The notes below the pieces were generated by a model. The model did not search any database. It had not been told where the DNA came from and was given only the letters and a program-made list of their open reading frames with translations. Of a stretch of DNA of 64,000 nucleotides, positions 17,931 through 26,700 are shown piece by piece; position 1 is the stretch's first letter, and the number at the start of each line of letters is the position of its first letter. This DNA is from Streptomyces sparsogenes (lineage in GTDB: Bacteria; Actinomycetota; Actinomycetes; Streptomycetales; Streptomycetaceae): positions 147,160 through 211,159 of the forward strand of contig NZ_MAXF01000096.1 of assembly GCF_001704635.1 (NCBI RefSeq), in the 5' to 3' direction. The position numbers and the translations under genes are program-made.

Positions 17931-17949
17931 GACCCCCGTCACGGGGGTC
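17931..17949 (+). promoter_or_regulatory. leader hairpin before SCO5389-like gene
   Basis: An 8-bp perfect stem (17931-17938 with 17942-17949) closes a three-base loop and ends three bases before the GAGAGGAGA ribosome site. Such a hairpin could shield or present the ribosome site, or shield the mRNA end. Confidence 0.5.
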
Positions 17950-17964
17950 GCGAGAGGAGAATCC

Positions 17965-18357
17965 ATGTCGCTCGACGTCTCACCGGCCCTTCTTGCACAG
18001 GCCGAGCGAGGCGAGGTCGACGAAGCCGACTTCGTCGACTGCGTCCGGACCTCCCTACCGTACGCATGGGAGATGATCAGCTCTCTGGTGGCCCAGCTGA
18101 AGGTCGACGGCGGGGAGTTCGCCGACAACCAGACGCCGCCGCCGGACGAGCAGGCCCGCGGCCAGCTGCTGCGGGCGCTCGCGAGCGACGCGATACGAGG
18201 CGCGCTGCAGCGCCACTTCGGGGTACGGCTGGCCTTCCAGAACTGCCACCGGGTGGCGGTGTTCCCGTTGGACGGCTCGGCCGACGAGAGACTGGCCCGC
18301 TTCACCTCGCCCCGCGGTCAGCTGCTGAACCAGTCTCCTGAGCTGCGCGACTGCTGA
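17965..18357 (+). CDS. SCO5389-like conserved protein
   Basis: This 130-residue soluble protein begins MSLDVSPALLAQAERG and has a mostly helical composition, with FVDCVRTSLPYAWEMISSL near residue 30. It matches, from memory, the Streptomyces protein family named after SCO5389, whose function is unknown. ATG 17965 follows a strong GAGAGGAGA site. The gene is divergent from nucS. Confidence 0.85.
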   Translation: MSLDVSPALLAQAERGEVDEADFVDCVRTSLPYAWEMISSLVAQLKVDGGEFADNQTPPPDEQARGQLLRALASDAIRGALQRHFGVRLAFQNCHRVAVFPLDGSADERLARFTSPRGQLLNQSPELRDC

Positions 18358-18441
18358 CCCGACCGTCCGCTGCCGCTCCACTGAGGGGGAAATGGAGGGG
18401 GAGATGTCTTGAGCGTGGGGGTGTCCAGGCCCGGACAGTGC

Positions 18442-19488
18442 CTAGCTCAGGAGCGGCAGCACTTCCGCGCCCAGCCGGCGCACGTTCTCCTCCGTGGCCG
18501 CCAGGTCGCCCGAGCCCTCCACCAGGAGCGCGAAGCGGCGGATGCCGGTGCGCTCCGCCGTCGCCGCCAGCCGGTCCGCGCACAGCCGCGGCGGTCCGAC
18601 CGGGTGCAGCCCGCACAGCAGCTCGGCGTAGGCCAGCGGATCGCGCATCCGGCGCGGCCGCCCGTCCACCGTCACATGCGCGTCGAGCCCCTGGCGCAGC
18701 CAGCCGGGCATGGCCTTGAGGAGGGTCTCCGCCGCCTCCGGGCGCGCGTCAGCGATCTGCACCACCCCCGCCGAGACATGCTCGGCCGCCACCGCGGCCA
18801 CCTCCTCGGGACAACGGCCCGCGGCCAGCGCCGATTTCCGCCACAGCTCGACCACCTCGGCCTTCTCGTCGTCCCCACAGTGCATCCCCAGCAGCATGGG
18901 CAACCCGCGCTCGGCGGCCAGCCGCACGCTGCGCGGTGAGGTACAGGCCACGATCACGGGCGGCCCGGACGCCGTCCGCTCGCCCAGCGCCTCGTCGGGG
19001 CGCGGCACGACGGGCACCTCGCGGAAGGCGTACCGCTCGCCGGCCGCGGCCACCCGCGGTTCGCGCAGCCAGCGCAGCAGCAGGTCCAGCGACTCGGGGA
19101 AGTCCCGCTCGTAGGCCCGCAGGCCGGTGCCGAACACCTCCAGGTCCACCCATGGCCCGCCCCGGCCGACCCCCAGCGTGAAGCGCCCCCCGGAGACGAG
19201 ATGGAGCAGCGCGGCCTGTTCCCCCAGCGCGACGGGGTGCGCGGTCGGCAGGACGCTCACGGCCGTGCCGACGCCTATGCTCCGGGTGCGGCCGAGCAGC
19301 AGCGCGGCGAGCGTGACCGCGGAAGGGCAGACGCCGTACGGGACGAAGTGGTGCTCGGCGAGCCACACCGCGTCCAGCCCCGCCTCCTCGGAGACGTACG
19401 CGGACCGGACCGCCCGGTGCAGTGCCTCCCCCTGCCCCTGGCCCGGGAATTGGGCGGCGAGGATGAAAGCCCCCACGCGCATTGCCAT
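18442..19488 (-). CDS. LLM class flavin-dependent oxidoreductase
   Basis: This 348-residue protein has the luciferase-like monooxygenase fold. Family marks include AWLAEHH-like VWLAEHHFVPYG near residue 45, IGVGTAVSVLPTAHPVALGE, and RFTLGVGRGGP. Such enzymes use reduced FMN or F420; the substrate cannot be read. The frame is open to 19557, but ATG 19488 was chosen because AGGAGG lies just upstream. It converges on the SCO5389-like gene. Confidence 0.88.
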   Translation of the reverse strand: MAMRVGAFILAAQFPGQGQGEALHRAVRSAYVSEEAGLDAVWLAEHHFVPYGVCPSAVTLAALLLGRTRSIGVGTAVSVLPTAHPVALGEQAALLHLVSGGRFTLGVGRGGPWVDLEVFGTGLRAYERDFPESLDLLLRWLREPRVAAAGERYAFREVPVVPRPDEALGERTASGPPVIVACTSPRSVRLAAERGLPMLLGMHCGDDEKAEVVELWRKSALAAGRCPEEVAAVAAEHVSAGVVQIADARPEAAETLLKAMPGWLRQGLDAHVTVDGRPRRMRDPLAYAELLCGLHPVGPPRLCADRLAATAERTGIRRFALLVEGSGDLAATEENVRRLGAEVLPLLS

Positions 19489-19691
19489 CTGCCTCCTCTT
19501 GCGGCCGACGCCGCCGACACGGGCACCCTCCCCCGCATAGGCATTAACGCCTGACACGTGCCAAGGGCACGGCTTGGCAAGAAGTTTTCATGATGATCGG
19601 AGGGCGCCTGTGGATGCGGCTTTCGGGGACCGTGACGGTAACGCGTACGCTGGTCACAGTCAGTAGCTCCCAGCGTCCTTCGAGGTGCCCC

Positions 19692-20018
19692 GTGTCCCCA
19701 CGCCGAAACCGCCCGCGAGGCGGCGAGAATCCGAGCGGCCGCGATGACGAGGACCGCGCGGACCGCTATGGGCTGGAGACGACACAGAGCTGGCGGGGCG
19801 AGGAGTGGGTGGTCCGCCAGATCGGCGGGGGCGCCGCCGCCAAGCACTACCGCTGCCCCGGCTGCGACCAGGAGATCCCGCCCGGGGTGCCGCACATCGT
19901 GGCCTGGCAGCAGTACAGCGGCGTGGACGACCGCCGCCACTGGCACAAGTCCTGCTGGAACGCGCGGGACCGCCGGAGCGCGAAGCTCCAGCGGTCCCGT
20001 AACGCGCCGAGATATTAG
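19692..20018 (+). CDS. small zinc-ribbon-like protein
   Basis: This 108-residue protein has a charged N-terminus and a probable metal site made of Cys55 and Cys58 (CPGC), His68, His83/His85 and Cys88 (HWHKSCW). The homologues I recall are usually labelled ATP/GTP-binding, but no P-loop is visible here. GTG 19692 was chosen over the upstream open frame because it gives the compact MSPRRNRPRGGENPSG start. The function is unknown; it could bind nucleic acid or protein. Confidence 0.75.
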   Translation: MSPRRNRPRGGENPSGRDDEDRADRYGLETTQSWRGEEWVVRQIGGGAAAKHYRCPGCDQEIPPGVPHIVAWQQYSGVDDRRHWHKSCWNARDRRSAKLQRSRNAPRY

Positions 20019-20042
20019 CCCTGCGGCCTCATGCGCCGCTTG

Positions 20043-21086
20043 TCACACGTCGCGCTTCTCGAGCAGCGCGTACGCGGCGACGAGCGCGGCGAAGGTGATG
20101 CCGGCCAGCACGCCCAGCTGCGACCAGCCGGTCCCGAGCTCGTCGTCGATCTGGAAGAGCGCGGCCAGCGACTGGGGCGAGGAATACTTCTGCATCTTCT
20201 CGCCCAGGGTCTGCAGGCTGCTCGACATCATCAGGAAGGCGGGGAGGATCGCCGGCAGCAGCACCACACCGAGCATCGTGGTGATCGCGCCGGCGGAGTG
20301 CCGCAGCATGCTGCCGACCGCGAGCGAGAGGAGCCCGAGCAGGGAGACATACAGCCCGGCCCCCAGGGTCGCCCCCATCATCTGCTTGCTCGTCGGCTCC
20401 TGGACGCCGGGCCCGCTGTGCATCCCCGAGCTCATCCAGGCCACCAGCGCCAGCGCGACGGTCGTGGTCACGAAGGACACCGCGAAGAAGACGAGGGCCT
20501 TCGCGGTCAGCACCCGCGAGCGCTGCGGCGAGGCGGTGAAGGTCGTGCGGATCATCCCGGTGCCGTACTCGGAGGAGACCACGAGCACGCCGAGCGTGAC
20601 GATGCACAGCTGGCCGAGGAGTGTGCCGAACAGACCGGGGATGGTGGTCGGCGTGTCGGAGTAGTCGCTGTCGTTGGTGCCGCTGGCCACGAGCAGCCCG
20701 ATGCCGACGACCAGCGCGACCATGACGCTCAGCGTCCAGATCGTGGAGCGCACCGACTTGATCTTGGTCCACTCGGAGGCGATGGCGTGCCCCAGGTGGG
20801 TGCGCCGGATCGGGATCGGCGAGGTGTACCCGGCGACGGGCCCGGCGGCGTACCCCTGCTGCGGCGCGCCCTGCGGGGCCTGCTGGTAGTGCGCCTGCTG
20901 GTGGGGCGTCTGCTGCGGCGCGCCCTGGGGTGCCTGTCCGGTGTGCTGGGGTGCCTGCTGGTGGGGCGCCTGCTGTTGGGGCGCGTGCTGCGGTGCGCCC
21001 TGGGGGGCCTGTCCGGGCTGCTGGGGCGGCTGCGGCGGGGCGGGCGGCTGGGTCCCCTGGGCCGGCTGCTGGTAAGGGGTGGTCAT
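20043..21086 (-). CDS. ABC-2 permease with Gln/Pro-rich N-terminus
   Basis: This 347-residue protein has about six membrane helices from residue ~110 onward, with SEWTKIKSVRSTIWTLSV and VSSEYGTGMIRTTF, both typical of ABC-2 permeases of the NatB/YhaP kind. The first ~88 residues are a disordered Gln/Pro/Ala repeat made of QAPQGAPQQ-like units, which is unusual. The start ATG 21086 overlaps the ATPase stop in ATGA (21083-21086). The substrate is unknown. Confidence 0.88.
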   Translation of the reverse strand: MTTPYQQPAQGTQPPAPPQPPQQPGQAPQGAPQHAPQQQAPHQQAPQHTGQAPQGAPQQTPHQQAHYQQAPQGAPQQGYAAGPVAGYTSPIPIRRTHLGHAIASEWTKIKSVRSTIWTLSVMVALVVGIGLLVASGTNDSDYSDTPTTIPGLFGTLLGQLCIVTLGVLVVSSEYGTGMIRTTFTASPQRSRVLTAKALVFFAVSFVTTTVALALVAWMSSGMHSGPGVQEPTSKQMMGATLGAGLYVSLLGLLSLAVGSMLRHSAGAITTMLGVVLLPAILPAFLMMSSSLQTLGEKMQKYSSPQSLAALFQIDDELGTGWSQLGVLAGITFAALVAAYALLEKRDV

Positions 21087-22342
21087 CGGGCGTCCTCGCT
21101 GTCGCGCTTGTTCATGTCGGCGGCGGCCGGCGCGGCGGCCGGAGCCGGGGGAGCGGCCGGCGGCTGCGCCGGGGCTGCGGCCTGCGGGGCGGCGGGCATG
21201 CCCTGACCGGCCTGGGGCTGCTGCGGCTGCCAAGGGGCCTGGCCGGGCGCGGGCTGGCCCTGGGCGGGCTGGCCGGGGGGCGCGGGCGGCGGGTTGTAGC
21301 CCGGCATGGCGCCCGCGGGCGGGTAGCCGCCGGGCGCGCCGCCCGCGGTCGGCGGGGCGTAGCCGTACGGCGCGCCCTGCGGGGCCATGCCCGGCACCGC
21401 TTCCTGCAGCCCCGCCCGCTGGTCGACGGTCGAGCGGTAGTCCACGGCGCCCTGCGTCATCCGCATGTACGCCTCCTCCAGCGACGCCTGGTGCGGGGAG
21501 AGCTCCCACAGGCGGACGTCCGCCTCGTGCGCCAGGTCGCTGATCCGCGGCAGCGGCAGGCCGGTCACCCGCAGCGCGCCGTCCTGCTCCGGGAGCACCT
21601 GGCCGCCGGCCTCGCTCAGCGCGGCGGTCAGCTTCTCGCGCTGGTCCGGCTCCCCGTCCGGGGTGCGGACCCGCGCGAAGTCCGCGGAGTTGTAGGAGAT
21701 GAAGTCCTTGACGCTCATGTCGGCGAGCAGTTGCCCGCGCCCGATCACGATCAGGTGATCGGCGGTCAGCGCCATCTCGCTCATCAGGTGGCTGGAGACG
21801 AAGACCGTGCGGCCCTCGGAGGCCAGCTGCTTCATCAGGTTGCGGACCCACAGGATGCCCTCCGGGTCCAGGCCGTTGACCGGCTCGTCGAAGAGCAGCA
21901 CCTGCGGGTCGCCCAGCAGGGCGGCCGCGATGCCCAGGCGCTGCCCCATGCCCAGCGAGAACCCCTTGGACCGCTTCCGCGCGACGCTCTGCAGCCCGAC
22001 CACGCCCAGCACCTCGTCGACCCGGCGGGCCGGGATGCCGGACAGCTGGGCCAGGCACAGCAGGTGCTGGCGAGCGCTGCGGCCGCCGTGCACGGCCTTC
22101 GCGTCGAGGAGGGCGCCCACCTGCCGCGGGGCGTTGGGCAGCCGGCGGAAGGGGTAGCCGCCCACGGTGACATGGCCGGCGGTGGGCTCGTCGAGCCCCA
22201 GGATCATGCGCATCGTCGTCGACTTGCCGGATCCGTTGGGTCCCAGGAAGCCGGTGACGGCCCCGGGCCGCACCTGGAACGACAGGTTGTACACGGCCGT
22301 CTTGGCGCCGTAGCGCTTCGTCAGGCCGACTGCCTCGATCAT
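21083..22342 (-). CDS. ABC ATPase with Pro/Gly-rich C-tail
   Basis: This 419-residue protein has a normal ABC ATPase domain in the first ~300 residues: Walker A GPNGSGKS, the signature written FSLGMGQRLGIA (replacing LSGGQ) and Walker B QVLLFDEPVNGLDPEG. A Pro/Gly/Ala/Gln-rich tail of about 110 residues follows. The tail runs straight into the start of the permease gene, whose N-terminus is also disordered. Both proteins should form one exporter. Confidence 0.92.
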   Translation of the reverse strand: MIEAVGLTKRYGAKTAVYNLSFQVRPGAVTGFLGPNGSGKSTTMRMILGLDEPTAGHVTVGGYPFRRLPNAPRQVGALLDAKAVHGGRSARQHLLCLAQLSGIPARRVDEVLGVVGLQSVARKRSKGFSLGMGQRLGIAAALLGDPQVLLFDEPVNGLDPEGILWVRNLMKQLASEGRTVFVSSHLMSEMALTADHLIVIGRGQLLADMSVKDFISYNSADFARVRTPDGEPDQREKLTAALSEAGGQVLPEQDGALRVTGLPLPRISDLAHEADVRLWELSPHQASLEEAYMRMTQGAVDYRSTVDQRAGLQEAVPGMAPQGAPYGYAPPTAGGAPGGYPPAGAMPGYNPPPAPPGQPAQGQPAPGQAPWQPQQPQAGQGMPAAPQAAAPAQPPAAPPAPAAAPAAADMNKRDSEDAR

Positions 22343-22470
22343 TGTCCGCCCCTCGTGCGATGAATCCGGGGCGCTCGCCCCCGTGCGGGTTAGGAGGATA
22401 ACCGTGTAGTCGTGGTTCCCGTTAAGCGAGAGCCGAGAGCGGATCGTGACGAGACCGCGTCCTCATGCGC

Positions 22471-22504
22471 GTGCCCCGCGCCGCACGAGGCGGGCGCGGG
22501 GCAC
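22471..22504 (-). terminator. terminator between filP and the exporter genes
   Basis: A perfect 12-bp GC stem (22471-22482 with 22493-22504) encloses a 10-base loop. It lies downstream of filP on the minus strand and upstream of the ABC ATPase. No T-run is seen, as is usual in Streptomyces. Confidence 0.7.
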
Positions 22505-22598
22505 GAGACGCGCTCAGCTGACGTCCGGACCGGATCGCACGAGGTGATCCGGCGGATGATCCGGCGTCACCGGCACCGGGGATCGCTGGTGCTCGGCG

Positions 22599-23537
22599 TC
22601 AGCGGCTCTGCTGGGCCGGGACACCGCGCGAGATCGGCTCGTCCTCGCTGGGGGAGCCGGCCGCGGCCACCGCGGCACCGGTCAGCGTGGCCAGCATCTC
22701 GCGGACGTTGGTCAGCTGGGCGTTGATGCTGTCGCGGCGGTTGGTGAGGGCCGCCAGCTCGCGCTCGGACTCGCTGCGGATGCGGTCCGCCTTGGCGTTG
22801 GCGTCCGCCACGATGTCCTCGGCCTGGCGCTGCGCGGTCTCCACCGTCTGGCGGGCGCGGCGCTCGGCGTCCGTACGCAGCTTCTCGGCCTCTAGGCGCA
22901 GCTGCTCCGCCCGGTGCTCGATCTCCGCCAGCCGCTTCTCGGCCTTGGCCTGACGGGAGGCCAGGTCGCGCTCGGACTGCTCGCGGCGCTTGGCGAGGTT
23001 CGTCTCGAAGTCCGCGGCGGCCTGGGCGGCCTTGGCGCGGGTCTCCTCGAAGAGGGTGTCGGCCTCCTCGCGCTTCTGCTGCGCGTCCTTCTGCGCGTCC
23101 TGACGCAGCGTCGCCGCGTCGCCCTTGGCCTTCTCGACGATCCGGGCGCCCTCGTCCTCCGCCTTCGCCTTGCGCTCGGCGGCGAACGCCTCCGCGTCGT
23201 TGCGCACCTGCTGGGCCGCCGACTCGGCCAGCTCGCGGTGCTGTTCGGCGGCCCGGCGGGCCTCCTCACGCAGATCCTTGGCCTCCTCCTCGGCGAGGCG
23301 GAGGATCTTCTCGACGCGGGCGCCGAGCCCCGCGTACGAGGGCTCCGCGTCGTTGATCTGGGCCTGAGCGTTCTGCGTCTCGAGGTGCAGCTCCTCGATG
23401 CGCTTTTCCAGAGAGGTGATACGGGCCAGTGCACTGTCACGGTCGGCGACGAGCTTGGTAATGCGGTCGTCCACCTGACCGCGGTCGTATCCACGCCGCA
23501 CGAGCTCGAAGCCGAAGGGGGAGGAAGTGTCGCTCAT
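22599..23537 (-). CDS. filP: FilP, intermediate-filament-like coiled-coil protein
   Basis: This 312-residue protein forms filaments that support hyphal rigidity behind growing tips. The N-terminus FGFELVRRGYDRGQVDDRI resembles the short head of DivIVA-related proteins. A long Ala/Glu/Arg/Lys coiled coil covers about residues 25-285, and a short polar tail ends RGVPAQQSR. ATG 23537 follows AGGA. It lies next to scy in the same order as in S. coelicolor, from memory, and FilP is known to work with Scy and DivIVA at the tip. Confidence 0.95.
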   Translation of the reverse strand: MSDTSSPFGFELVRRGYDRGQVDDRITKLVADRDSALARITSLEKRIEELHLETQNAQAQINDAEPSYAGLGARVEKILRLAEEEAKDLREEARRAAEQHRELAESAAQQVRNDAEAFAAERKAKAEDEGARIVEKAKGDAATLRQDAQKDAQQKREEADTLFEETRAKAAQAAADFETNLAKRREQSERDLASRQAKAEKRLAEIEHRAEQLRLEAEKLRTDAERRARQTVETAQRQAEDIVADANAKADRIRSESERELAALTNRRDSINAQLTNVREMLATLTGAAVAAAGSPSEDEPISRGVPAQQSR

Positions 23538-23718
23538 GGGGTTCCTGTCGAAAGAGACCGGTGAGGTGATAGAGGGAATCCTAGGGGGCCAAACGGCGTG
23601 TCATCGAGTCAACGTCCGTTCGATCTGCACAATGTCCAGCCTTTTGAGTGGCAAGCAGACGGATGGCTTGTCACTCGTCGGGATGATACGGACACGCTGC
23701 GGGCGTGTCTCTAGCACC

Positions 23719-23751
23719 CCCGCACGGAACCCGCACGGAACCCGTACGGGA
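23719..23751. repeat. 11-bp tandem repeat after scy
   Basis: Three units of CCCGCACGGAA (23719-23729, 23730-23740 and the variant 23741-23751) lie just past the scy stop codon, in the gap before filP. No function is evident. Confidence 0.8.
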
Positions 23752-23756
23752 CCCGC

Positions 23757-26700
23757 TCAGCCGTCCGAACGCTTGCCCGTCGCCCGGCTTCCCGCGCCGG
23801 CGCCCGTCTTGACCCCACCGCTGTCCTTTCCGCCGGACCCGCCCGACGCGGGGGCCTCGAAGGATTCCAACGCCGCCAGCACGTCCTGGACACGGGAGAT
23901 CTCCGCGTTGATGTCCTCCTGACGCCGTTTGAGCAGCTCCAGCTCGCGCTTGCCGTCGTCCACGATCCGCTTGGCCTCGGCCTCCGCCTCCGCGCGCACC
24001 CGCTCCGCGTCCCGCGTCGCGTCCGCCTTCTTCTGCTCGGCCTCCTTCAGCAGCGTCTCGGCCTTCTTCACGGCGGCGATACGGACCTTGCTGGCCTCGC
24101 TGTTGGCGTCGGAGACCAGCGTCTTGGCCTTCTCCTCGGCCTTCACCAGCTGCGCGGTCGCCGCCGCGACCAGCTTGTCGACGCGCTCCCCGGTCGCCTT
24201 CATCTGCTCCGCGGACTCCCGGCGGGCCCGCTCGTGCAGCTCCTCCACCTCGGCCTCGGCCCGGGCCCGCAGCTCCTCGGCCCGCTCCCGGATGGCGGTC
24301 GCGTCGCCCCGCGCCTCGCCGAGCATCCGGTCGGAGTCCGTACGCGCCTTCTCCACCAGGCCGTTCGCCTGCGCGGTCGCCTCGCTGACGATCCGTTCGG
24401 CCTCCTTGCGGGCCGCGCCCACCATCGTGTCGGCCTGCTCCTCGGCGGCGGTCGCGGCCCGCAGCGCGGCCTCCCGCGCCTCCGCCGTCAGCCGCTCCGC
24501 CTCCGCCGTGGACTCGGTGACCAGCCGGTCGGCCTGGACCGCCGCCTCCGAGCGCCGCTTGTTGGCGTCCTCGCGCGCCTCGTCGACCGTACGCTCCGCC
24601 TCGGCCCGCGCCTCGGAGCGGATCCGCTCCGCGTCCGTCGCCGCCTCGGCCGCCACCCGCTCCGACTCCGCGCGGGTGCGCGCCGCGTGCTGCTGCGCCG
24701 ACGTCACGGTCTCGGCCGCCTCGGTGCGCAGCCGCTCGGCCTCCGTGCCGGCGTCCGCCAGCAGCCGCTCGGCCTCCTTCGTCGCCTCGCCGACCAGCCG
24801 GTCGGCCTGCGCGGCGGCCTCCGAGCGGATGTTGTTGGCGTCCCCACGGGCCTGGGCCCGGGTGCGCGCCGCGTCCTGCTCGGCCGTCGCCCGCGCGTCG
24901 GACGCCTCCGTACGGAGCTGCTGCGCCCGCGCGTTGGCCTCCGCGACCAGCCGCTGGGCCTCCTCCGTCGCGCCGCTGACCAGCGTGTCGGCCTGCTCGG
25001 CCGCCTCGTTGCGGAGCTTGTTGGCGCTGCGCCGGGCGTCGTCCAGGACCTCCTGGGCCTCGGTGCGCAGCCGCTCGGCCTCGCGGGTGGCCTCGGCGAC
25101 CAGCCGGTCCGCCTGCTCGGCGGCGTCCGAACGGCGCCGGTTGGCCTCCTCCCGGGCCTGGCCGGTGAGCCGGTCCGCCTCCGCGATCGCCTCCGCGACC
25201 GTGCGCTCCGCCAGCGCCTTGGCGGCCTCCGACTCCTCCTGCGCCTCGCGCCGCAGCCGGGCCGCGTCCTCGGCGGCCCGCTCCCGCTCGGCGTGCGCGT
25301 CCGCGCGGACCCGGTCCGCCTCGGCCTGCGCCTCGTGGCGGGTGCGCTCCGCCGCGTGCTCGGCGGCCGTACGCAGCCCGGTGATCTCCTCCTCGGCCTG
25401 CTCGTGCAGCCCCGCGACCGCGTCCCGCACCTGCTGCGCGGTCTGCTCGGCGGCCGACACCAGCTCGGCCGCGTGCCGCTCGGCCTCCTCGACCAGCCGC
25501 TGCGCCTCTTCCTGCGCCTCGGTGACCCGGTTGCGGGCGGCGGCCAGCAGCTCCTCGCTCTGCTCGTGCGCCAGGCTCCGCTCCCGCTGGGCCTCCTCGC
25601 GGGCGTCGCCCAGGGTCTGCTCGGCCTCGCGGCGGCGGCGGGCCGCCTCCTCCTGGGCGGCCGCGAGCGCCTCGGCGGCCTCGGCCCCGAGCCGCTCGGC
25701 GGCCGCGTTCGCCTCCGCCCGCACCCGGTCGGCCGTCTCCTGTGCCTCGGTGCGCAGCCGCTCGGCCTCCGCGGCGGCCTCGCCGCGCAGCCGCACCGCG
25801 ACCGCCTCGCCCTCGGCGCGCATGTCCGACGCGTCCGCGACGGCCTCGTCACGCAGCCGGTCCGCCTCCGCCTCGGCCTGCTGGCGCAGCGCGGCCAGCC
25901 GCTCGGCGGACTCGGCGCGCAGCCGCTCCGTGTCGTCCGCCGCCTCCCGGCGCAGCCGCTCCGACTCCTCGCGGGCCTCGCGCAGCGCCTGCTCGGCCGA
26001 GGCGAGCCGCTGCTCGGCCTCCCCCTGGAGCCGGGCCAGCTCGGCCTCGGCCTCCGCGCGGCGGTCGGCGGCGACCGCCTCCGCCTCCTCGCGGATCCGC
26101 CGGGCGGCGTCCGCCGCCTCCGTCCTGACCTGCTCGGCCTGGGTCTCGGCCGAGGTCACCAGCTCCTCGGCCTCGCCGCGGGCCCGCTCCAGCGCCTCGT
26201 CGGCCTGCCGGCGCAGCGCCGCGGCCCGCTCGATCGCCTCGGTGCGCACCCGCTCGCTCTCGGCGGTGGCGCCCGAGCGGGTCTCCTCCGCGTCGGCCTT
26301 CGCCTTGGCCAGCAGCTCCTCGGCGGTGCCGGCCGCCTCCTCGATCTGCTGCACCGCCTCCCGGCGGGCCTCGGCGCGGATCCGCTCGCCCTCGGTCACC
26401 GCCTCCGCGCGCAGCTGCTCGGCCTCGCCGCGCAGCCGGCGGGCCTCCTCCTGCAGCTCGACGGTCTTGGCGCGGTACTCCTTGGTGTCGTCCTTCGCCG
26501 CGCCCTTCAGCTGCTCGGCGGTGTCGTGCGCCTCGGCCCGCAGCCGGTCCGCCTCGGCCTCCGCCTTGGCCCGGATCCGCTCCGCCTCGTCGGCCGCCGC
26601 CTTCGTGGTGGCCTGCGCGTTCTCCGAGGCCCGGGTCAGCACCTCCTCGGCGCTGCGGGCCGCCTTGGCCAGCTGGGCGGCCGAGTCCTCGGCGGCCTTG

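Noticed and set aside
18369..18460. 11-bp complementary arms between the SCO5389-like and LLM genes
   Set aside because: The arms are 70 bases apart and one lies inside the LLM coding end; too weak for a terminator call.
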